Source: Dendrophyllia cribrosa (Eukaryota; Cnidaria; Anthozoa; Scleractinia; Dendrophylliidae). From it: a stretch of DNA of 64,000 nt. The stretch spans positions 62,001-126,000 of the forward strand of contig JAJLRJ010000006.1 of the NCBI GenBank assembly GCA_024195265.1. Reading direction: 5' to 3'. The number at the start of each line of letters is the position of its first letter. Within the stretch, counting starts at the first letter, position 1. The position numbers and the translations under genes were made by a program. This document shows, one piece after another, positions 22,541 to 33,500 of this stretch. The notes under the pieces were generated by a model that was not told where the DNA came from, ran no database searches, and worked only from the letters and a program-made list of their open reading frames with translations.

Positions 22541-23556
22541 CCCATTCACACCTGAGGATTTTTACGTTTTTGAGTGATTTTCTGCATACACACGCCCCAT
22601 AGGATTTCGTGACTTCATATTTGGAGTTACCATTGAAAGTGCTGCTGTTCTAAAACACTGAAGGCTCGAGTTTACTGGAAACGTTATTGTGACGTTCTCA
22701 TTTTGCTTGGTTGATTTGCAATAAAGGGTCCAATATGAATTATCTACGATTTTTGGTAAGTTCACAGCCATTTTTCATCTTTAGTAGCTGCCTGGTGAGC
22801 ATCATTAAGCTTGGAGGTAGTTCAGAGTCCACTTCTCAATGAAGCGAGTTAGGTGTTGTACTTCGTTTACGAATTTGGCTCGTTGCCCGTTGAACTGGAA
22901 AAATGGCCGCCTGGAAACGAAGTAGCTTTGGGACTCGACTCTGGATGAATTTCTCGACCTACCGCGGCATATTTTGGAAGTTGCGACCACAGGAGAACAT
23001 AACAAGCGCGAAATTTCGGCGGTGGGTCAGAGTGGCTGTGGACTTAGTATATATATGAAAATTTTGGAGGACGGAGTGGGCGCTGTCAAAAAATCTGTTT
23101 ATTTCCCAGCATGCAGTGCGGTGGTGATATTGAAAATCGAGGCAAGGTGAGTATGCACTAGTATAAGAAGCTGTAGCTACAAGTAGGCCCGAGCAACGAA
23201 TAAGAGCAAAAAAATTCACTGCTAAGCTAGGACTAGGACTGAATTTTGCTGTAAATGTTGACTTTTGGGTTTGCCACGATGATTTGAATAAAAAAACTAA
23301 AGGCAAAAATGTGATTTTTGTTGTTTTTCTATGACGTTAAAAACGGTAATTTTTGTTATTGTCCAAATTCAAACGCTGATATTCTGCAAAAATCGCTGAC
23401 TTTTTTGTGTTTATTGGGTATCTCAATTTGAAAGACTTTCTAGTCAATGCTCACAACTGCTAGTTAAGGCAATGTTCGCACGATTGAGAAAGTTACAATT
23501 TTTTAAAGCAGTGGAGTCTTGTACGGGCAGTTACGGGCGGTTTAGGTGTCAATGGG
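22541..23556. mobile_element. piggyBac-type MITE with TTAA target duplication
   Basis: Ends CCCATTCACACCT and AGGTGTCAATGGG are inverted repeats, flanked by TTAA at 22537-22540 and 23557-23560. A TTAA site with CCC tips is diagnostic of piggyBac. The 1,016-bp interior has only short reverse frames (22562-23306) and no transposase. It lies about 90 bp upstream of the OPR-like gene start, probably inside its 5' intron or promoter. A shortened second copy is at 38.4 kb in the opposite orientation. Confidence 0.85.
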
Positions 23557-23746
23557 TTAATAAAGTTAAAGCTCTTCTTTGACCACCCTCATGAAACCCT
23601 GACAACTGAAATTCTCAGAAAAACTCTGTAATTGATACAGTCGTGGAAACTCCCCACCCCAGGACCCAAGATAAGGGTCATATCAGGTCTAATTTTAGGT
23701 AAACTTTTAATATCTTACAATAATGTACCAGTCCCTCCTCCCTCCA

Positions 23747-23924
23747 GAAAGTGACGTCAAAGACTCAAACATACCTCACGGGTTGAAATTATAACAACAA
23801 TAAGCATAGAAAATTGCACGAAGAACAAGTCCAAAGTTTTTGTTGCTTTCCGTGTGATTTTCAATACTTATTGTTATTATAATTTCAACCCGTGAGGTAT
23901 GTTTGAGTCTTTGACGTCACTTTC
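23747..23924. mobile_element. Foldback element, ~55-bp arms
   Basis: Arms 23747-23804 and 23877-23924 are reverse complements (tip GAAAGTGACGTCAAAGACTC). They carry TGACGTCA-type CRE motifs at the tips. No coding sequence. Located between the divergent OPR-like and TRBP-like genes. Confidence 0.8.
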
Positions 23925-24139
23925 CCCCATTCGCAACCAAGCCTTGGAACAAGGTTGATTAATGGCGGCCGTATATTCTCGGAAATAAATGTTGAAATAA
24001 AATGAATTCTGATGTTCATAATGAATTGAAATTTGGCAAGATGAGTAAGAAAGTCTAATTGTACACGAAAATGTTAAAAAATGAAAATCAAAAATTTGAT
24101 CACAGGGGCACTTTAACTAGTTACTTTAATACCTCTTTG

Positions 24140-24257
24140 CCCGGACGGTGGAGCATTTGACGCTCTGTGAAGCCCTGCCCTGTGGGGCATTTGACCGTAT
24201 AAACTGCCCACATAGTGGAGCATTTGACCAATTTTTTTTTAAAAAAGTCAAATGGCC

Positions 24258-24298
<41 letters not shown>

Positions 24299-24300
24299 CG
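24140..24300. repeat. GTGGAGCATTTGACC repeats and a ~39-nt G tract
   Basis: Three imperfect copies of GGAGCATTTGAC (24150-24220) precede an uninterrupted G run at about 24260-24298. The glycine or proline frames across it are spurious. The tract could form a G-quadruplex. Its length should be treated cautiously in any assembly. Confidence 0.85.
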
Positions 24301-24952
24301 TTCTTGGATTTGACTGGTACATAAGTGCCTATTGGTCGTGTATTGACAGTAAAATACCCGAGGGAGGGGATAAAAAATGTCACGGGTTCCCCACTTTTCT
24401 GGCTTACATTGCTGGGTACAACGGGATAGGAGACACTGTTAACTTCTAAAAATAATAAGCATAAAGACTAAGCTTATATTAAAATCACGTGGTCCGGTCC
24501 GTGACACACTTGAAGACCACTGATACAAAATACGAAAATACAAAATACGAAAATATGCAGTAACGGTAGAAATAATTCATTTAAACAAGAAAACGACATT
24601 CAAGGAAACCAACGTACCTCTACAATGTTGATGTTGTTTGTTTATATGTTGATGAAGAAACGCTTTTAAAAATGATGGTCAAACAATTGCTGCACGGCGT
24701 CCACTCCAGTTGACAACCGTGCGGGGACTAGAAACTAGTGCAAACAAGGAACGCCTGTTTAAAATTGAAGTCTAGGTTTTTCTCGGAAAAACAGATGACG
24801 AATTAGTATGCAGCTCTGAATGGAAATGCATTGTTTATGTAATGCATACTCCTTTAATGGACTGACTGATGGAAACAAATTTCTTTTATTGATTATTTAA
24901 AGGAGAAAGGAGTAGATAATTCCAGGTTTACCAAGGATCTATAAATCGCGGT

Positions 24953-27470
24953 ATGAATATGGCGGATAGCAAATTTCGTGAAATGAACGAAATTTTATCC
25001 TATCCAGAAAACAGACTGAAAAATTCCGTAAGTTTGTTATTGGAAGCAGCGGCTCAAGTTGGAGAATCGGCAACCTTTAATTTCATTGACGAAATAGGAC
25101 TTTTAAATTTGAAGCTGTTTACTTGTGAGGTGAAAGTTGGACGTCTGATAAAATGCAGAGGAACTGGACCAAACAAAAAGGCTGCTAAAACGAATGCTGC
25201 CAATCAGGCTTTGGAGACTGTAAAAAACAGAGCTGATGTAAGTGGGACTTCGCCTGGACCCTCGCAGGTAAACCAAATGTAGTGATATATTTTCCAGTTA
25301 TAAAGCTAGTATATATGAACCTTAGCCTTGTTGTGTTTATACAAAATAGTCATGTAAATATATTGACCACAGAACACTTCAGAACAATCATTTAATGCTT
25401 TATAAATCAGTGTAAATTTTGTTTCAAACATCTTTTACTTTAATAGGTTTGAGTTTGGTAGTTATAGAAAAACCATATACTGATTTGAGATTATTTATGG
25501 TTGTTGATGTTATATATGATGGTGGATGATGCATTGTATGTCATGCTGTACTTGTGCTCGGCCCATTTGAACAAAAACATGGAAAGAAAGTACTATTTGT
25601 CAGACTGCATTCCCCCGAAAAGGCTGTGATGACAGTGGACACATACTAAGGGCATAAGGAGGGGTACCTGTTAAAGTTAAATCTGAACATGTACAACAAC
25701 CACAAGTTTCTTGAACGCAACACGAACTACAATTTCTACCTGAAATCTGCAAGAACTCTGCTTCAGATGGATACACGACAGAAAAAGCGCACACTGGTAT
25801 GCTGTAAACGGTTATATAACCCAAAGACTAAAAACCTGTTTATCCAGTTTCTATCTTGTTATAGAAGGTTCTAGAAAACATTACGAAATATTCTAATTAG
25901 GTCCTCGAGTCAAACAAAAACAGTTATAACAAAATGCTTAGCACAAAAGCGTCTGTTCTATGCGAGTGTTTCTTCCTCAACACTCCTTCTCACTCGTGGG
26001 TGGAACAAGACGGCATCTCATCCAATCCAGACATCTTTCGTAATTTCCTGAGCTGTTCACGACCCAGGCCTTTAGTAAGCATATCGGCTACCATTTCTTC
26101 AGTACGACAGTAGTTCAACTCCACATTTCCATTCTCCACCTGCTCCCGGATGAAATGGTACTTGATTCCAATGTGTTTTGCGTGCCCGTGGAACTGAGGG
26201 TTCTTGGCCAAACAAATCGCTGATTGGTTATCTTCATAGATCCATGTTGCTTTTTCTTAAAATTCCTGTTGCACTGTAACTATGATGAAAAGTTCCTCGA
26301 GCAGGCAAAATTCCCGAACTTCTACAAGCAGATCTTACTATTTTTCTCTGAACTTAAAGCATCTTATAATCCAGAATCCGATCAGGAATTGATTCTATAT
26401 AATAACAAAGAAATTCGAATTAACAGTCAAACTATCTTTTATCGGAGCTGGTTCAGTAGTAATATTATTTTTATCCACGATCTGTTGAAGGCGGATGGAA
26501 AAATTCTCCCTTACGCTGAGTTCATCCGAAAATACAAACTCAGTTGTAATTTCCTAACATACATGCAAGTTGTATCTGCAATACCTCAGACCCTCATTAT
26601 TAAGGCAAGGATAAAATGCCTAGATAAAACTATTCTTCTTTCAGAATATGAGTTTCAGCTGTCTCGGGATACTACCATAAATTTACTTAAATTAAAAAAC
26701 AGGGATTACTACTGGCTTTTGATAAATAAGGACAAGCAAGTATTGAAGGCAAGCGTAAAGTGGGAGAGAGATTTACAGCCAGACATGGTGCGGATTGACT
26801 CTTTTTTTAGTCGTGTAAAATATATTTCTAGAGAAAACAAGCTGAGAGAATTTTACTTCAAACTTTTGCACAGAATAGTTGTTACAAAAAGAGAACTGCA
26901 TTTATTTGGTATAAAAAATGATATGCTTTGCATTTACTGTCGCGAAAATGATTCCATTATTCACACTTTTTCAAATTGTCACTGGTCTAAAGAGTTTTTC
27001 TTGGAAGTTATTAAGTGGTTTAACAAAGAAAATGGCACCTCTTTCTCCTTATCCCCAACGGAAATTCTCTTCGGCACGAGCTCCACCTCCAAGACTGACC
27101 TGATTACCAATAACTTAAACTGTACTCTCCTCTTTGCTAAATATTACCTCTATACCCAAAAACTAGCACAGAAAAACCTATCTTTAGAGGAATTTGTAGT
27201 TAAATTAAACTGTAGATTTCATCTAGAAAAATCCCCTCTGTAAAATAAAACATAAGTATTATATAATTTAAAATATATTGTTAACTACTATATAGAGTTA
27301 CTAAATGATTAGTGCAGCTTCAGACTATAAACAAAAATTGAAATCGCCAATGCCAACCCAGTCTCGGAATGTCTAGTGTAGTGTATTGTTGTAACATCTT
27401 GTCATGTATTCCTTTGTATTGTAACCTTTTAAATCTGCTTGTTACGTAAATGTTTTGTATAAATAAAAAA

Positions 27471-27503
<33 letters not shown>

Positions 27504-30500
27504 TGTTGCTTTTTCTGGGTTGCTTCTTAAATCAGTCAGGAGTTGTCGCAGCCAAACTGCTTCTTGCGCTGCACTTGCTAAGGCTATGTATTCAGCTTCC
27601 GCAGTCGAAAGAGCAACACATGCCTGTTTTTTACTTCTCCAGCTGATTGCTGCGCCACTTAGCTGAAAAATGTATCCGGAGGTTGATTTGCGGTCATCTA
27701 CATCTCCGGCCCAGTCAGCATCCGAAAAGCCTATGCAACTCTTTAACTCATTCTTCTTATAGAGAAGACCTAAGTACATTGTTCCAACCAAATAGCGCAT
27801 GATACGCTTGACTGCAATCCAGTGTTCCTTGGTAGGATTCGCACAAAACTTGGCCACTAACTCACTGCGTACGTAATATCCGGTCGTGTCATAGTTGACA
27901 GGTACAGAAGACTTCCAACCGCGGATTGAAACTGCTCTTTGTCAGTACTTTCTGAGTCTTCATTCATCTTAACAAGTTTTGAGCTAGCGTCTACTGGGGT
28001 CTCAACTGCCTTGGCATTCTCCATGTTGTATTTGCGCAGGATCTTTTCGGTGTAGGCTGGTTGTCCAATCCAAACTTCTCCATTTTGTTTGTTCTGCGTC
28101 ACTTTGGTTCCCAGAAAATGGCGTAACTCTCCCATAACCTGTTAAAGTTAAATCTGAACGTGTACAACAACCACAAGTTTCTTGAACGCAACACGAACTA
28201 CAATTTCTACCCGAAATCTGCGAGAAGGTTAGCACAAAAGCGTCTGTTCTATGCGAGTGTTTCTTCCTCAACAGTACCATGTATTCTGACTTGATTAAAC
28301 ACCAGACCCTGAATAAATTCCAAGTTCAAATAAATGCTGGGTCTATGAGGTGGAACACCTCTGACATTTATTCCATGTTCATTGTACCGACATTCATTTG
28401 AGGTACATGTATTGCGTTTGATCATTTATTTGAACCCAGTATTACACACACTAGTCTTGTGCTTTCAATAAAAATGATTGCCTGGCTGAGTCACAAGAAG
28501 TTAGTTGATACAGTAAAGTTCCGAAAGTAACAACCCTCATTACTTTCGGATTTAGCAGCCATTTACTATTGCTACTTTTGGGGAGTGGCTACTATTGAGT
28601 GGACGCTATCGGGGGATTATTACTTTAGAGGGGTGCTACTTTCAGCAATTACTACATAGTAGTAACTGTCAAATTTTATCACTACTTTCTGGGGTTTGCT
28701 GCTTTTGTGGCATCATTGCTTAATTTATAGTAATTTCCATGTAGTATGGTTGGGATCAGAGAGAAAATATTTTGCAACATGTACAGTAGAACAGTATTTT
28801 GAGCAATTTGGATTTCAAGACCAATTGAATGTCACCTACAACAGTTTTGCTTTCCACCCTTTGATTGCTTCTTTTGTCTCAGATGTCACCAAGCCATTCT
28901 TTACAAAAAGCCAGTACAGCAGCTGGAGACTCTCCCAACACAGCATTAAATCCTATTGGTAGTCTGCAGGAGATGTGTGTGAAGAACAACTGGACACCAC
29001 CAAATTATAAACTACTTTGTGAAACAGGGGAAGCACACACAAAGACCTTCATTTATGAATGCAAGGTACAGTGTACCCAAACTACATTGATGTATCTTAC
29101 GGTTAAATGTGATGTTCTGTTTCATGCAACATTGTTATTATTTTGATTGCAGTTTGCTCTGTGAACCCTGTGTTATATGACAGCTAGACATACACTGTAA
29201 TCAATGTAAAAGTTGAGGATCATTTTGTGGGCTTATACATTACTGGTATCCTTATAAGTGCTTTAATGTTTTAGATCGACTCTAGGGTTGCTCAGGGGCA
29301 AGGTAAAAGCAAAAAGTCAGCCAAGAAAATTGCTGCAGATAATATGCTGAGCATGATCAAATTAGAGGAAACTTCTGCAGTAAGTATTCATTTTCATAGC
29401 AAAAGCAAAGGTTATATTAAGTGTTGAGCTCATCAGCAGTCCTTTCAATATCTTTTCAAGTAGGGGTAGAGGATGTACAGTAATCAGAAGTTCTAGCAGA
29501 TAACACTGGGCAGTGGCTGAGTTTGATGTACTTACAATACATTTGACAAGTCAGTTACGGTGGGCACAGATTCACTCAAAATCGCTCGCCATTCGCGTGC
29601 TAACAAAATGGCCGAAATTCCAAATCCGAAATGTCTTATCTTTGGATCGCATCAACATATTTATGAACTTTTTTCACTTTTGAAATTATTATGGCATGTA
29701 CTTTCAGAAGCTGTCATCAGATATCCCATAATACTAATTTAAAATTTTGGCGCCATCTTTGTGACGTCATTTTCCCGCCAAAATACTTAAATTTAAAAAA
29801 CACAGGATTTTTGCGAATGATAACTTCTATGTTGTTGTAAAATGTTAGCTTCCAAGGTTCAAAACTGTTAAAGTTGAATAAACGCAAGTTTTTCAGTCGA
29901 TTTGATTCTAAATGACCTTTGACCCCAGCAGAAAATGAGCAGGGAATTCAAACGTCATATCTTTTGATCAGATCAACATATTTACAAGATTTTTTTGAGT
30001 TTTAAGATGCTTGTGGCGAGTACTTTCAGAAATTGTCATTAGATATCCCATAATACTAAGTTATTTTTTGGCACCAACTTTATGACGTCATTTTCCCGCC
30101 AAAAATTGCAAAAATGGAAAAACAGAAAAGATTCAATTTGTGAAAATGATGAGAACTGTGCTGTTGTGAAATTTCACGTTAACAACATCAAAACGGAAAA
30201 AGTTCTTATATTGCAAAATGTCAAGCGATTTTGAGTGAATCTGTGCCCGCCGTGAGTAGACAGTAATTATACCCACAACACTTGTGAGTCACTAGTAAGT
30301 AATTTACAGCTGCACTACCTGTTGGTCTTGAGCCACATTGTTTGAAATTAGTAGCAAAATAGTTTTCTATTTTAATGGAACTAATTATCACCTATAGGCT
30401 TTGAACAAACAGCACCATACATATAAAGAAAGAACTGCATCCTTATCAGCTTTCATTTCAATGGTCATATACCTGTATTGGGATTTCATCATATAAAGAC

Positions 30501-33500
30501 TCAAACATTAGAATCACTTGTACAGCATAATAAACTTAACAGTACCACAGGAAAGTACTGCTCAGTTAAGCTTTCATTTGAATGGTCACACTTTAAAATT
30601 TCATCAATAGACTCAAAAGTTCGAACCACCTTTTACAGTAACTCAATTTCATCCACAAACTCAAAAAGTAGAATTATGTTAAATAACTCACGGTTTGATT
30701 CGATCTGGCGGTGAAAAGTTTTTATTGAAGTTAAGTTTATGTGCTTTTGTGCAAAGAGGATTACAAGAAAAACAAATAGACTGATTAGTATGCAACACAT
30801 GTGCCACACTGGCTTCGACAAAGTGACCATGGCTTCCCTGCTCTTGTCGAAAGTTTTGGGATTTTAAAGTTCTGACGAAAAAAATCTATTGAAAGATGCT
30901 AGATACCAAAGTTAACAGGTATGGTGGATAAAACGTCTGACAATTTTTTTTAAGTACAGGCACAGAACGAGTAGAAATATGCAGCTTGCATCTCTGAACC
31001 ACTCGCTTACATTTCAATTTACATATGGCAGCTGGTGTGGTTCAAATAACAGTATACTTTCTAAACTGTTGGTTGCTTTTTTTGTTGGAGAAGTTTCCGA
31101 GTAAAATGGCAAAAGGCTAGATATCGTAAAACAGTACTGAACAAAAATATGGTGAGAGCACTCACTCTCTGTAGTGGTGAGAGCACTCGCCTCCCACCAA
31201 TGTGGCCCGGGTTCGATTCCCGACCCCGGCGTCATATGTGGGTTGAGTTTGTTGTTGGTTCTCTCCTTGTTCCGAGAGGTTTTTCTCCGTGTACTCCGGT
31301 TTTCCTCTCTCCTCAAAAACCAACAGTTCCAAATTCCAATTCGATCTGGAATCCGAGGGCTACTGCAAAACATCGTTCAGAAATTTGTATGCTGGTTTTC
31401 CGTCGTTTTGAACGTATGTAAAAAAAACTAACTAAACTAAACTACCTGCAGAAAGATGAGTTCTGGCCCTCTAGTGATTTGACTGTACATCTGAGGGTAG
31501 TTCCTTAATCCAAAACTGTATGAAACATTCTCCAAAAGGATGCCATTACAAAGCAGATTGGCCGTGAGAATATGCGACCGCAATACTCCTGACCAGTGCC
31601 AGCAACCTGTACGAAAATACCGTTATTTACGCACGTCTGGCTCGCTTATCGACCATGACCTCGCTACTGTAACACATCGTCTGTAGCGTGTGTATAAGCC
31701 AACATGTTTAAGGCCCGTCCGGTGATTGAAAGTCATCATTAAGTTCGGAAATCCTTAAGTCTCTGGCACCTCTCAAAGAAACGAGTCGTGTCCATTGTCT
31801 TATCTTGTGTCTAAAGCGTTATTCAGCGCCTAAGGTGAAAATGGACCTCGGTGGACAAGACGAGCCGGCGCGAAAGTCTGGAATCACCTCGGCTCAGAAA
31901 AGGGGCAGCGTTGTAACTTGTGGGCCATTTCCCATCCTGTGCCGTAGTCGAAATGCCCGATATCCGAAGTGAGTAGTAGTCTAGGGTCAGATTTAACCCC
32001 GTTACGGCCTAGCAAGTGCCTAGCAAGTGCCTAGTCAATGACGTCACAATATGCCTTCCTGCATACTAATTTGGAATAGGAAAGTAATAGGCCATTTCCG
32101 AGTTACGTTATGCCTCGTTGTCAAAGCGAGGCTAGGTGCACAACCTTTCATATGGAAATGAGTTTTTATTCAAATGCAAATAAAACTCATTTCCATATGA
32201 AAGGTTGTGCACCTAGCCTCGCTTTGACAACGAGGCACAACGTAACTCGGAAATGGCCAATTATTTACCTATACCTATACCCTTTGTGTTATTCTGAAAC
32301 AATAGGAACCGGCCCAAACTTGCCCGCTCTATTCCAACTCTCTTCAAAACTAAACTCAACTGACACAGATATCCCTTTCAGACATAGATCAAAACAACAT
32401 GTCTTTACCACTAGACCATCAAAGCTGTGGCCGATGTTATAGTTGAATAAACTAATAAGAGGTTTCCGAAACATTCAAGTTTAGAAACAATAAAATTGCA
32501 CAATATAAAAAACCACTTCTTATTCGTATTTTCCGCAACATTCTCATTGCCGCTTCATCGCTAGACTCTATATCTATTTTAAGTTTACAAGCCATCACCC
32601 ACTTTAAGTTTTAATTTCTTTTCCGGTATCTTCAATGTTCAAACTTTTAATTATGCGAACACTCAACTCTAAATTTGCATAAAAAACTAGCACCTCAGAA
32701 AACTTAACAAAACAGCCAATTACATGTGCGTGCTAAAACAATAAACCCCCACTTTGATTAAGTTCAAATAAATTTAATAATAACAAAACGCATTAAGGTA
32801 ACATCAAATCATTATGTCAACAAAAGCTGTTTTACTTAGAACAACTCAAATCCATGCACTCCACAAATGATAAGGCTGAATCAAGAACAAAATATTAGAA
32901 TGAAATTACTTTAAGTACGTAAGCACGAATTCTTAATAAGGCCATAGCACAGTCCTAAAGCTTTGTTGGCTTTTTTTCGGAAACAAAGGTTTCCTCTAAA
33001 AACGATTTTACGTTTGGTTCATCTTCGTGTTCGTAAATCCACTTTGTTTTACCGTTTGAACAATGTCTTAATTTAACTAGTCAATAATTTTCTCCACACC
33101 AAGAAAGTGGAGAACTCGGACAGGGGTTGTAAGGATTTTGGAAACTGGTATATTTTTATAACGACACGTTTCCCGTCCCGTTTCCCGTCCGAGTTCTCCA
33201 CTTTCTTGGTGTGGAGAAAATTATTGACTAGTTAAATTAAGACATTATTCAAACGGTAAAACAAAGTGGATTTACGAACACGAACATGAACCAAACGTAA
33301 AATCGTTTTTAGAGGAAACCTTTGTTTCCGAAAAAAGCCAACAAAGCTATAAGCCTGGTTTCCATGTAATCGCAAGGATCGCAGCGATCGCAGAAAAAAG
33401 TGTTGTGCGATCCTTGCGATCATTATGGAAACCAAAAACTTTGCGATCCTTGCGATTGCGATCGCAGAGATAGAAAAATTTCTATCTCTGCGATCCTTGC

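Noticed and set aside
22562..23306. Three short minus-strand frames upstream of the OPR-like gene
   Set aside because: They lie inside the piggyBac-type MITE and recur in its second copy at 38.7 kb.
24126..24449. Poly-Pro and poly-Gly frames
   Set aside because: Translation of a G homopolymer.
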